Both the position numbers and the translations under genes were made by a program. DNA of 64,000 nt. It comes from Pirellulales bacterium. Lineage in GTDB: Bacteria > Planctomycetota > Planctomycetia > Pirellulales > PALSA-1355. The notes under the pieces are model-generated. The model worked only from the letters and a program-made list of their open reading frames with translations, made no database searches and had not been told where the DNA came from. Position 1 is the first letter of the stretch. Every line of letters starts with the position of its first letter. Shown piece by piece: positions 54,492-63,000 of this stretch. The DNA lies in NCBI GenBank assembly GCA_022844125.1, contig JALHMI010000007.1, forward strand, positions 70,896 to 134,895, in the 5' to 3' direction.

Positions 54492-55658
54492 ATGACTGAC
54501 GGCGAAACCGTGTTCCTCGGGCGGCATTTCCGCACGGCCGAGCCTATCGAACTCCGCTGCCGCTCGGACGTCATTGCCGAAGTTCGCCCAGCTCCGGCCG
54601 CCGCGCAGTTGCGAGGCTGGCTTTCGCCCGGCTTCGTTGACATTCAGAGCAACGGCTACAACGGCCAGGAGTTCAGCTCGCCGGTGCTCACGGTCGAGAA
54701 AGTTGCCGCGATCGTCGACTTCCAGTCCTCGTTCGGCGTCACTCGGTTCCTGCCAACGGTTACCACGGCCAGCAGCGAAACGATCATTCACAGTGTGCGC
54801 ACGATCGCTGAAGCGTGTCGACAATCTGCCGGTATCGCCAACATCGCGGTGGGTATTCACGTCGAAGGGCCATACATTTCTCGCGAGGATGGTGCTCGCG
54901 GAGCGCATCCACTCGCGCACTGCCGCCCGCCTTGCTGGGACGAGTTCCAGCGGTTTCAGGAAGCCGCCGAGGGGCGGATTCGTCTCCTCACCCTCTCGCC
55001 CGAGTATGCCGAAGCGCCTGATTTTATCCGCCGCGCAACCGATTCGGGAGTAGTCATCGCCTTGGGGCACATGACGGCCAATTCCGCACAGATCAAAGCG
55101 GCGGTCGACGCCGGCGCTCGCCTCAGCACGCACCTGGGCAACGGCGCCCATCGCATGCTCCGCCGGCATCCCAACTATCTTTGGGATCAAATGGCCGAAG
55201 ACCGGCTCCACGCGAGCCTCATCGTCGATGGTCATCATCTTCCGCCCGAGGTCGTGAAGACGATCGTCCGGGCCAAATCGCCCGAGCGTTGTCTGCTCGT
55301 GAGCGACTTCTCCGGCCTCGCGGGCTTGCCGCCCGGCCGCTACGACACCGAGCTGTGCGAACTCGAAATCCTGGCCGATGGCCGCCTGGTAATCGCCGGA
55401 CAGGATCAACTATTAGCCGGAGCGTCTCAACCAATCGGAGTGGGCATAGCTAAGGTCATGGACTTTGCCGCCGTGTCGTTGAGCACGGCCGTCGATATGG
55501 CCACCCGCCATCCGGCCGAATTGCTGGGCTTGCCGATCGTCGAATTGGCCGCCGGACAGCCGGGCGAGGTCGTGCACTTCGACCTTGTCGAGACCGATCA
55601 CGGCCGCCGCCTGGACGTTCTGGCGACTGCCTGTGCCGGCAGCGTCATCACGTTTTAG
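54492..55658 (+). CDS. nagA: N-acetylglucosamine-6-phosphate deacetylase
   Basis: A 388-residue amidohydrolase that removes the acetyl group from GlcNAc-6-phosphate in amino-sugar recycling. The metal/catalytic residues are visible: Glu in GIHVEGPYIS, His in LGHMTAN, His in STHLGNGAH, His in IVDGHHLPPEV and the catalytic Asp in LVSDFSGLAG. Length matches NagA. The typical NagA LGPPHEGN-type loop is less clear, so a related sugar deacetylase is possible. No nagB or PTS genes are adjacent. Confidence 0.85.
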   Translation: MTDGETVFLGRHFRTAEPIELRCRSDVIAEVRPAPAAAQLRGWLSPGFVDIQSNGYNGQEFSSPVLTVEKVAAIVDFQSSFGVTRFLPTVTTASSETIIHSVRTIAEACRQSAGIANIAVGIHVEGPYISREDGARGAHPLAHCRPPCWDEFQRFQEAAEGRIRLLTLSPEYAEAPDFIRRATDSGVVIALGHMTANSAQIKAAVDAGARLSTHLGNGAHRMLRRHPNYLWDQMAEDRLHASLIVDGHHLPPEVVKTIVRAKSPERCLLVSDFSGLAGLPPGRYDTELCELEILADGRLVIAGQDQLLAGASQPIGVGIAKVMDFAAVSLSTAVDMATRHPAELLGLPIVELAAGQPGEVVHFDLVETDHGRRLDVLATACAGSVITF

Positions 55659-55741
55659 GCCAATTCCCCGCGGCAATTCTGCTTACCACGCCGATTTGCG
55701 GTCGTTCCTAATGCTACCCAAGTCGCCGCGAAACCAGTATT

Positions 55742-55790
55742 TTGACTTATCAAAAAATATGCTTGCAATACCAAAATAAATGGTTACATT
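55742..55790 (+). promoter_or_regulatory. AT-rich promoter region of the DUF1559 gene
   Basis: This is the most AT-rich stretch I noticed. TTGCAA (55763-55768) and TACATT (55785-55790) form a sigma-70-type pair with a 16-base spacer, 45 bases before the GTG start. A second -35-like TTGACT sits at 55742-55747. Both are reasonable but untested. Confidence 0.5.
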
Positions 55791-55834
55791 GATTCGTATT
55801 GAGTCATTCGCATCGCCCAAAATGGAGCACGACG

Positions 55835-56830
55835 GTGATTTCGTCCCCGAGTCGCACGGTTAAGCGCGAATCCCTTCCACCAAAAGGAGGCTTCACGCTC
55901 GTTGAGCTGTTGGTTGCCATCGCGATCATCGGCATGCTCGTGGCCCTGCTGCTGCCGGCCGTTCAGGCCGCTCGCGAGGCGGCCCGTCGCACCCAGTGCA
56001 CCAACAACCTCAAGCAGCTCGGCATCGCGATGCAGCTCTTTCACGATGCCCGCAAGCACTTCCCCTCCGCCTACGAATCCGTCGGAGGTTCCGAGATGGG
56101 CGACCCCGATCCACAAACTCGCGACCGCGGACCGGGCTGGGCCTGGGGGATGCAGTTGCTCCCTTACGCCGAGGAGCAACCGCTCTACGAGCAGTTCAAT
56201 TTGGAGCTTTCCTGCTGGCATCCCGACAATGCCGAGCCGGCGCAGACCCAGTTGGCGATGTTCCTTTGTCCCTCGGCCACCAACTCCGAAGAACCGTTCA
56301 ATGTGAAGAACGAGGCGGCTGAGACGCTCGCTCGGTTTGGCCGTTCCTGCTATGTCGCCAGCGTCGGCCAGGAAGAACCCTGGGGCCAAACGCTCGATGA
56401 CTATCAAGGCGTCGTCGACGGTCCGCTCTATCGCAACTCGCGCACCAGCGCCAAGAACATCACCGACGGCCTCTCCTATACTGTCTTCCTCGGCGAGCAT
56501 CATCCCGTGCTCAGCAGCAAGACCTGGGTTGGTGTCGTGCCGGGCGCCATGGTTTGCCCCACCGTTGAATTCGCTCACTCGGCATGCGACTTTGCGGCGA
56601 CGCTGGTCCAGGTTCACAGCGGTCCGGCGTCGAGCGAGATGCCACCTTCGATCCATCCTCCCAACAGCCCGCTGTGCCACGTCTGCCAGATGTATGCCGA
56701 GCATCCCGGCGGCTGCAACGTCCTGATGGGCGACGGTAGCGTGCGGTTTATCGACGAAATGATCCCGCAGCGCGTGTGGGCGGCACTCTCCAGCGCCGCG
56801 ATGGAGGAGGTTATCGATGGCGATTTCTAG
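55835..56830 (+). CDS. DUF1559 protein with prepilin-like N-terminus
   Basis: A 331-residue DUF1559 protein, the most expanded planctomycete protein family. The N-terminus has a type IV prepilin methylation motif and hydrophobic helix (GGFTLVELLVAIAIIGMLVALLLPAVQ), and the C-terminus ends with NVLMGDGSVRFIDEMI, a standard DUF1559 segment. The start is a GTG at 55835 with GGAG seven bases upstream; a TTG at 55799 is the longer alternative. The stop overlaps a small lipoprotein gene by 14 bases. The family may form pilin-like surface structures; the role is unproven. Confidence 0.9.
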   Translation: MISSPSRTVKRESLPPKGGFTLVELLVAIAIIGMLVALLLPAVQAAREAARRTQCTNNLKQLGIAMQLFHDARKHFPSAYESVGGSEMGDPDPQTRDRGPGWAWGMQLLPYAEEQPLYEQFNLELSCWHPDNAEPAQTQLAMFLCPSATNSEEPFNVKNEAAETLARFGRSCYVASVGQEEPWGQTLDDYQGVVDGPLYRNSRTSAKNITDGLSYTVFLGEHHPVLSSKTWVGVVPGAMVCPTVEFAHSACDFAATLVQVHSGPASSEMPPSIHPPNSPLCHVCQMYAEHPGGCNVLMGDGSVRFIDEMIPQRVWAALSSAAMEEVIDGDF

Positions 56831-57173
56831 GTTCGCACAGGTCTTGGCACTCCTTGGTGCAATCACGTTGCTGCTCGTCAGCGGCTGCGGCTATCCCGGT
56901 GTGCAACCGGTGAACATGGAGCTGATCACTTCGCTTCGCACGGCGTGCTCAGCCAAAGACCCTACATGGCTGGACGCGAACGTCGAGAAAATTGACGCCA
57001 GGAAAGCCGCCGGCGAGATGAGCGATGAGGAACACGCTACGTTCATGGCCATCGTCGAGCAGGCCCGAGGGGGCAATTGGGAATCGGCCGAGCTCGCCTG
57101 TCTGAGATTCCAACAAGCTCAGGGGCCAACGCCCGAGCAGATGGAAAAGATGCGCGCCTTTCACGACGAATGA
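56817..57173 (+). CDS. Small lipoprotein linked to DUF1559
   Basis: A 118-residue lipoprotein with signal MAISRFAQVLALLGAITLLLVSGC (lipobox VSGC, Cys24), then a helical Glu/Ala-rich domain. It starts inside the DUF1559 gene, with a 14-base overlap, so translation is coupled. DUF1559 genes in this group are often followed by such lipoproteins, suggesting a physical pair. No catalytic motif is visible. Confidence 0.82.
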   Translation: MAISRFAQVLALLGAITLLLVSGCGYPGVQPVNMELITSLRTACSAKDPTWLDANVEKIDARKAAGEMSDEEHATFMAIVEQARGGNWESAELACLRFQQAQGPTPEQMEKMRAFHDE

Positions 57174-57212
57174 ACCAACGTTGTCGAGGTCTGCCTGACC
57201 TCAAGAAAAGCA

Positions 57213-57250
57213 CAGGGCCGGAAGTCTCCCAGCGGAAACTTCCGGCCCTG
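57213..57250. terminator. Strong terminator between the lipoprotein and Gly-rich genes
   Basis: A perfect 13-bp stem CAGGGCCGGAAGT (57213-57225) with its reverse complement (57238-57250). The minus side is followed by TGCTTTTCTT, so it serves the 57279 gene, and the position suits the plus-strand lipoprotein too. Confidence 0.85.
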
Positions 57251-57278
57251 CAGCATTTCCATTCCGCGACCACAGCCG

Positions 57279-58457
57279 TTACTGAAGCGAAGGTGCATCC
57301 GCCGGAGCCGGCGGCGTGACATCGCCCGTTTGCTGCGTCTGCCCAGGCTGCTGAGCATCCTCTGGCTGTTTCAGCCGCACCAGCAAATACTGCTGCGTCC
57401 GATCGTTACCGAAGTGCACCAGCACCGGGCACTGCTCCTGCGTCAGGTTGTAAATCCCGGCCTCGTACACCGTGTCCTTGTTGTCGCCCACGGTCCACGC
57501 CGCCCGCTGGGTCTGCTTGTCGACCGAACCCTTAACCTGCTGTGTGTTGCCCGAGAGCAGATCACTGAAGTTGCCGGCAATTGTGCCGTCCTTGTTGGTG
57601 GCCAGCTGAAACATCGCGGTCGGGTCCGACTGCGCTCCTTGCACCAGCCCGAATACGCCCAGCGACTTCCATTCTCCCTGGTCCGGATCGGTCGAGCCTG
57701 CGTTGTTGGCGATCGTTTGAGCCTGGTTGTAAAAGTCGTCTGCGCTGGCGGTGGGCTGATCGCCGTAGTACACCTCGTCGCCGTCGTAGGTCACGTTCGT
57801 GCCGTAGTCATAATAAATCGGCTGCACGTCACTTCCCCAACCATAGAAGCCACCCAGAGCGGGCCAGGCCATCCAACCCCAGGCAGCCCCCCAACCCCAG
57901 CCGCGTCCCCACCACGCGCCCGGATGATCGTGCCACCAGTTGTGATTGAAGGCGCCGTGATTCCAATTGTTCCAACGATTGCGCACGTTTTCGCCGCGAT
58001 CGGCCATATCGCCGCGCGACCAGGCGTGCGTATCGTGTCCTGCGGCCATATAACCCCGCGCGCCGACGCGACCGAAGCCTGCATCGGTGGGCAGGTTCAT
58101 GTGCTGGCCGAAGCCGCGATCGCCGGCATAGCCGCGACCGATCCCGTTCATTGCGCCCCGGTCAAAGTCCGGTGCCGTGCGGGTGCCGTTCAGATCGCGG
58201 CTGGGATTGAAGCTGCCGGCTCGGCCGAAATCGCCTCCGCGATAGCCACCGAAGTCGCCGCCGTGGAATCCGGCCCCACCAAAGCCGCCGGCCCCACCAA
58301 AGCCCCCGCCGAATCCGCCGCGGCCACCTCCTCCGAAGCCACCTCCGCCAAACCCGCCGCGGCCCCCGCCACCGCCGCCGCCACGGGCATCACAAAGCGT
58401 GTTCGATCCGAGCACAAGGGCAATCGCAACAGCGACTGAAACGATTCTGAGAAACAT
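57279..58457 (-). CDS. Secreted Gly-rich protein
   Basis: A 392-residue protein with a Sec signal (MFLRIVSVAVAIALVLGSNT, cleavage near CDA-RG). Residues 25-85 are almost all Gly with Arg/Phe (RGG- and GFGGG-type runs), then a Gly/Asp/Arg/His region and a Trp/Gly-rich patch (WGRGWGWGAAWGWMAW). The C-terminal 150 residues are an ordinary folded domain (TDPDQGEWKSLGVFGLVQGAQ, QRAAWTVGDNKDTVYEAG). AAGGAG precedes the ATG at 58457. It is likely an envelope or surface protein; the Gly region may bind RNA, metals or other glycine-rich partners, which is speculative. Confidence 0.82.
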   Translation of the reverse strand: MFLRIVSVAVAIALVLGSNTLCDARGGGGGGGRGGFGGGGFGGGGRGGFGGGFGGAGGFGGAGFHGGDFGGYRGGDFGRAGSFNPSRDLNGTRTAPDFDRGAMNGIGRGYAGDRGFGQHMNLPTDAGFGRVGARGYMAAGHDTHAWSRGDMADRGENVRNRWNNWNHGAFNHNWWHDHPGAWWGRGWGWGAAWGWMAWPALGGFYGWGSDVQPIYYDYGTNVTYDGDEVYYGDQPTASADDFYNQAQTIANNAGSTDPDQGEWKSLGVFGLVQGAQSDPTAMFQLATNKDGTIAGNFSDLLSGNTQQVKGSVDKQTQRAAWTVGDNKDTVYEAGIYNLTQEQCPVLVHFGNDRTQQYLLVRLKQPEDAQQPGQTQQTGDVTPPAPADAPSLQ

Positions 58458-58527
58458 AACAGGACTCCTTGAAAGCACCCGAAGTGCGATTTGTCTGTGT
58501 TGAGTTAAGCGTCAGCCAATCGTTCGG

Positions 58528-59463
58528 CTACTTGCCGTTGCGCACCACGCGCACCAGGGCCGTGTCCGGCAAAAGTTGATCGTTCAGGCTTCGTTCCGTG
58601 CTCTGCCAGGTGAAGCTGTCGGGCCCGCCTTTGGAGAGAAAGTTCGTCGCCAGGCCCGACCCGCCGTCCGGCAGCACGCTTGATGCCTGGATCCGCCAGC
58701 CATTGCCGTAGGCTTCCCAGATCTCGTGACCGAAGCCACCGGCCGAGTCGAACGTCCACGAGCAAACCTGTCCGATCATGGGGTCGAAGCCGATGATTTG
58801 CGTTCCCGAAGCGAGCTCTTTGTCCCCTTCGAGAACCTGGAACCTGCGGCTCAGAAAAGTTTCCCCGGGCATCCACTTGCACTCGAGCTTGTAAGTCTTG
58901 CCTGCACCGAGGTCGGCATGCCAGTCGCCGACCAGATACGCCAATGGTTCGAGCCGCGACTGTGCGTCCGTGGGCGACGCGGCCGACTCGTTCAGATTGG
59001 CCAGTTTCCAGGCGCCGTCACGTTTCACGTGCACGGCCGTGTACTTCACCGGCGCCGGCGACGGGGCCGACTTCGACGAAACCTGCGCCGATCCCGTTTC
59101 AATCGCGACGTCCGGGCTGAGGAATTTGATCGAATCGATCTTCACGCTTACCTTCGCGCCGGCCAGATGGTGGAAGATGTCCGCAAACTCTTTTTCGATC
59201 GCTTCGCGCCCCTTGATCGTCCGGCCACTGGGGTCGACAAGTTCGCCGTCACTCAGATACGCGTCGGCCAGGGCCTTGGCGTTCCCGGCGGCAAAATCCT
59301 TCTCATATGCTTCAGCCGATGCTCGGATGGCGGCTTCGTCTGCCGTCAGCGTGGCAGTCGCCGTCTGCTGAGTTGCCGTCTGCTGGGCCGGCGTTGCGGC
59401 GGCCAGCAACACGACCGCACTTGCCGCGGCCAGCAGGCTGCGAATGGGTTTGGTAATAAACAT
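58528..59463 (-). CDS. Secreted SgcJ/EcaC-type (NTF2-like) protein
   Basis: A 311-residue protein with a Sec signal (LLAAASAVVLLAAATPAQQ). Residues about 42-160 form an NTF2-like fold (DEAAIRASAEAYEKDFAAGNAKALADAYLSDGELVDPSGRTIKGREAI), the SgcJ/EcaC type. The C-terminal half is a beta-rich domain (VGDWHADLGAGKTYKLECKWMPGETF) that could be lipocalin-like. No catalytic residues can be assigned. It sits between the Gly-rich and HdeD genes, all in the same direction. Confidence 0.82.
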   Translation of the reverse strand: MFITKPIRSLLAAASAVVLLAAATPAQQTATQQTATATLTADEAAIRASAEAYEKDFAAGNAKALADAYLSDGELVDPSGRTIKGREAIEKEFADIFHHLAGAKVSVKIDSIKFLSPDVAIETGSAQVSSKSAPSPAPVKYTAVHVKRDGAWKLANLNESAASPTDAQSRLEPLAYLVGDWHADLGAGKTYKLECKWMPGETFLSRRFQVLEGDKELASGTQIIGFDPMIGQVCSWTFDSAGGFGHEIWEAYGNGWRIQASSVLPDGGSGLATNFLSKGGPDSFTWQSTERSLNDQLLPDTALVRVVRNGK

Positions 59464-59511
59464 CAGATTTGTTCCTCGAGTTGAGTGTTTTCAACGACTG
59501 GCGATCGAGCG

Positions 59512-60111
59512 CTACTTCGCCGCCGGAGCGGTGTTCTGATGCAGGCTGCGCAGGGCCATGGCCATCATCACCCACATCCAGCCATTGAACAGCATCTCGA
59601 GCCCGATCAGTAGGCCCACGACCCACAGCGCGCCTTCCGGCAGGCTGCGATAGATCACGATGCCCGCCAGAAACGTGATCACGCCGTTGAGCAGCGCCCA
59701 GCCCCACTGCGGAAACTGCAACATGAGTGCCGCCACCGTGCGGAAGATGCCCATCACGATAAACATCACAGAGATGAACAGCGTCAGGAACAACGCCGAC
59801 TCGAACGGATTGTCGACGAGCACGAAACCGCAGATCACGTACAACAATCCTACCAGCAGTTCGAGCAAGAGTCCGCTCCAGCGGCCCGCCCAGAACGATT
59901 CGATGATCATGGCCACGCCACCCACCATCAAGAGCACGCCGAGAATGACGGGCACGGCCAGCGAAGTCCCCACCAGCACGGCCGGAAAGATGATTGCGCA
60001 CGTGCCGCAAATTACCAGCAGCGCGCCGAGCAGGAAGAACCACCACCAATGGGCGCTCATGTGTTCCAATTCATGACGCAGGTTCGCGAGCGGAGGATTA
60101 ATGTTGTTCAT
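59512..60111 (-). CDS. hdeD: HdeD-family membrane protein
   Basis: A 199-residue inner-membrane protein of the DUF308/HdeD type with six predicted helices (WWWFFLLGALLVICGTCAIIFP, VILGVLLMVGGVAMIIESFWAG, and the matching second half). The family is linked to acid and general stress resistance, but the activity is not known. AAAGGT precedes the start. It is the first gene of a minus-strand cluster with the NTF2-like and Gly-rich secreted proteins. Confidence 0.88.
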   Translation of the reverse strand: MNNINPPLANLRHELEHMSAHWWWFFLLGALLVICGTCAIIFPAVLVGTSLAVPVILGVLLMVGGVAMIIESFWAGRWSGLLLELLVGLLYVICGFVLVDNPFESALFLTLFISVMFIVMGIFRTVAALMLQFPQWGWALLNGVITFLAGIVIYRSLPEGALWVVGLLIGLEMLFNGWMWVMMAMALRSLHQNTAPAAK

Positions 60112-60434
60112 GACGGCTAACCTTTGACTAACGAATGGTTGTGATTATCGAACGAAGGAATCGCTGGGCGAAACCATGGTGTAGGCAAGAAGAACCTGCG
60201 GGCGGCGCCGCGATGCGGCGGGCCGCGCGCCGTGAGCCTGTTGACCCAGGGGCCATAAGCTCTCTTCCGACTCAGTTTTCTGAGCAAGTCTAGGTCGTGA
60301 AAGAAGTGGCGCAACGTGTGTGTGAGCAATTGGTTAGCAGTTGTCAATGCTGTCGATTGCGCAAGCGCCCGCCGAGCATTCTATCGCGCGATGCAAGGCT
60401 TTGCCCTGCAAAATCGTTGCGATCCGCCCGTGGA
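60112..60434. other. Intergenic gap upstream of hdeD
   Basis: About 320 bases between hdeD and the end of the second Ser/Thr kinase. It presumably holds the hdeD promoter and kinase 3' end. A short CTCAG-TTTT-CTGAG hairpin lies near 60270. No protein-like frame or RNA gene is apparent. Confidence 0.35.
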
Positions 60435-62714
60435 CTACCGGCGCGAATCCCCCAGCAAAGATTCCACCGAATCGCCGCTGAGCAGCGCGTCACCGCTGGG
60501 GCTGATCGCCGTGGCCAGAGCGCCTAGATCGGCCCGAATCGCCAGATCGAACCAGTAGCCGATCACGCAGCCCAGAAAGCCCGTTGCCGCAATGGCGCCG
60601 AGAACGTCGCGTGCAACTTCATTGAGTAGCAGAGCGGCGAGCGCAAGAAACGGCACCGCCACGGTCAGACCAAGCACTCCTCGGCCAAGCCGCGCCAGAT
60701 GGGCCAGTTCCGGCAGGACGCGTGCGTCGGGCCCACGCGCTTGTAGCAGCCAGGGAAAGCACACGCGCACCGACAAATACGTGACTACGTAATAGCTCTG
60801 CGTCGCGGCGATCAGCCCGCAGAGCATGTTCGAGACGACGAAGTGTACGTAGGCCGCGGCCGAGATCGGCGCCTCGGTGGCGCCGAACCTGAGCCACGTG
60901 GGAAATACAAAGCCCGAGACGGTCCACAGCGCGGCGCTGACACCGGCCGTCGCCGCCCCCAGCCGCAGGCAGCGGCGCATCACCTCGTACGACGGCGGCT
61001 CTGCTAGCTGCTCGCCGCGCGCCAGTTTCTGCAGCGTGCGAAACATCTGCCAGCGCGTCCGCACGATGTATCCCAACCCGATCGTGTAGGCGATCGAGTT
61101 GACCGCCATGATTTGCTCGCCGAAGAAGATATGCCGCGCCTGTTCGCCCAGGTCGTCCACGATCTGGCTGAAGTTGTAAACAACGTTCAGTGCGCTCAAG
61201 ATGATGTTCGGCAGCAGTCCGATCAGGATCGTCGTCGAAACCGGATGCCGCCGGGCGAACGCGCGCACCCTGCCCCGCGCGTGCAATAGCGAACGCGCGC
61301 GTGGCTGCAGGCACAGCTCCAGCTCGCGCGCGACCTCCGCCGCACTCGCATAGCGCTTGTCCGGATCGGGCTCCAGACATTTGAGCAGCACTTCGACGAC
61401 TTCCGGCGGGCAATCGCGCGGAGCACGAGCCCGGTCGGTGGCCGACATGCCCTCGCGGCGCAAAGCGGTCATGGCCGCCAGCGCCAGCGACCAATCGGCC
61501 GGCATCGCCACATCGGTGAATGGCCGCACGCCGGTCAACATCTCCCACAGCACCAATGCCAGTGAGTAGACATCCGCGCGACCATCGATCTCGTCCGGCT
61601 GGCGACTGTGGGCCGGATTGTAGGCTTCAAGCTGCTCGGGCGACATGTAGGCCAGCGTCCCGCCAAAGTAGGCCGCCGGGGTTACGCCGTCGAGCTTCGA
61701 GCAACTGATGTTGAAATCGGCCAGCCGAGGCTGGCAATCGGCGCCAATCAACACATTCGCCGGTTTGATGTCGCGGTGCAGAATATCGACTGAGTGCGCA
61801 TGCGCGAGCGCTCCGGCCAGGCGAGCACCCATCCAACAAACCACCTCGGGCCACTTCGCGCCCGCCAGTTTGTAACGCGTCAACGAATCGGCCGGCGGCT
61901 GCTCGCCGTTTCTCGCCAGCGCGTCATCGACCGCGGCCAGCAGCAGCTTGCCGGTCGGAATCGCGGCCGGGTGGTTCCGCACGTGGTCCAGCACGCCGTG
62001 CAGCGTTCCCCCCGGCACGTATTGCATGTACAACAGCCGCAGATTCTGCGCGGGAATCTGCCGCTGATCAAACACCCGCACGATGTTCGGGTGCTCGAGC
62101 TGCGCCAGCGTCTGCGGCTCGAAGCTGCGATCGCGCGAGATCTTGAGCGCCACCACGCGGTGCATAGACGTCTGCCGAGCGCGAAACACCGAGGCGAACG
62201 CTCCGCGCCCCAGCGGCGCGAGGAGCTCAAAGTCTTCGATGGTCTGACCCGGCTCGAAGCACAACATCTTCCGCACGTCGACCAACATCGTCGAATGCGT
62301 CGGTGCGTCGCCGCCCAACAGACGCCGCAATTCATCGGCCCGAGTCGGAAACCGATCGCAGTACTCACCCAGCGTGACGTCCTGCCCCTGCTGTCGGCGG
62401 ACGTGAAACTCCTCGTACACCAGGTCGCAGGGAATCGCGCCATCGGCAGCCAGCTCCGGAAACTCCGCCAGATATTCTTCCAGCAATTTCGGAAATCGCA
62501 GCGCCTGCCAACGATGCTCCAGATCAACCTTGATGACTTCGATGAGTGTCAAGCGACGCAGATTAGGCGGACCAGCGGGCACAAACTCGGCAAGTTGCGG
62601 AGGCTCGCTCGCCGTTTGCCACGAGCCGACCAGGCGATCGATCGCCTCGCTCAGGCGATCCCAGATCTGGGAAGCGTCGTGAGGCGTCAGAGTGTCTGCC
62701 GTGTGCGACGTCAT
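60435..62714 (-). CDS. Ser/Thr protein kinase with DFN motif and C-terminal membrane domain
   Basis: A 759-residue kinase. The N-terminal 165 residues are helical and lack a known motif. The kinase domain follows: LGRGAFASVF glycine loop, VVALKIS lysine, HRDIKPANVL catalytic loop, then ADFNIS where DFG is expected, and GTLAYMSPEQ. The C-terminal 260 residues hold about six membrane helices (ILIGLLPNIILSALNVVYNF onward). DFN at the magnesium-binding position also occurs, as far as I recall, in a planctomycete kinase group, so it may be active. The start is the ATG at 62714; a TTG at 62762 is possible. Confidence 0.85.
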   Translation of the reverse strand: MTSHTADTLTPHDASQIWDRLSEAIDRLVGSWQTASEPPQLAEFVPAGPPNLRRLTLIEVIKVDLEHRWQALRFPKLLEEYLAEFPELAADGAIPCDLVYEEFHVRRQQGQDVTLGEYCDRFPTRADELRRLLGGDAPTHSTMLVDVRKMLCFEPGQTIEDFELLAPLGRGAFASVFRARQTSMHRVVALKISRDRSFEPQTLAQLEHPNIVRVFDQRQIPAQNLRLLYMQYVPGGTLHGVLDHVRNHPAAIPTGKLLLAAVDDALARNGEQPPADSLTRYKLAGAKWPEVVCWMGARLAGALAHAHSVDILHRDIKPANVLIGADCQPRLADFNISCSKLDGVTPAAYFGGTLAYMSPEQLEAYNPAHSRQPDEIDGRADVYSLALVLWEMLTGVRPFTDVAMPADWSLALAAMTALRREGMSATDRARAPRDCPPEVVEVLLKCLEPDPDKRYASAAEVARELELCLQPRARSLLHARGRVRAFARRHPVSTTILIGLLPNIILSALNVVYNFSQIVDDLGEQARHIFFGEQIMAVNSIAYTIGLGYIVRTRWQMFRTLQKLARGEQLAEPPSYEVMRRCLRLGAATAGVSAALWTVSGFVFPTWLRFGATEAPISAAAYVHFVVSNMLCGLIAATQSYYVVTYLSVRVCFPWLLQARGPDARVLPELAHLARLGRGVLGLTVAVPFLALAALLLNEVARDVLGAIAATGFLGCVIGYWFDLAIRADLGALATAISPSGDALLSGDSVESLLGDSRR

Positions 62715-62815
62715 GCCGAGCGGTGTCTCATGCTCAAAGGGCGTGTGGTGTCTCTTGTCCAAACGCCCAAGTATATCAGCCTCTGACGCAGCCGCGAGCA
62801 GGCCTACCTGCTCGA

Positions 62816-62881
62816 TTCATAACCCGGCGCGTGAGCGAGGCTCTTTCTTCAGGATTCCTCGCTCACGCGTCGGGTTGTGAA
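62816..62881. repeat. Long palindrome, probable REP-like element
   Basis: A 25-bp stem: 62816-62840 pairs with 62857-62881 across a 16-base loop (CTCTTTCTTCAGGATT). On the plus-strand RNA the only two non-Watson-Crick positions are G-U pairs. The core CGCGTGAGCGAGG is, from memory, akin to palindromes scattered between genes in Pirellulales genomes. There is no T tract, so it is more likely a dispersed extragenic palindrome than a terminator. Only one copy is in this window. Confidence 0.7.
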
Positions 62882-63000
62882 AGTTCCCGCCGCTATTTTG
62901 CCATGAGCGCAAAACGCAAACCCGCGGCGCCTTTTCGAGCTTTGGGGGCTCGTCGGACGCCGCGGTTCGCGGGGCCAGATGATGATCGACTCGGTTGGGT

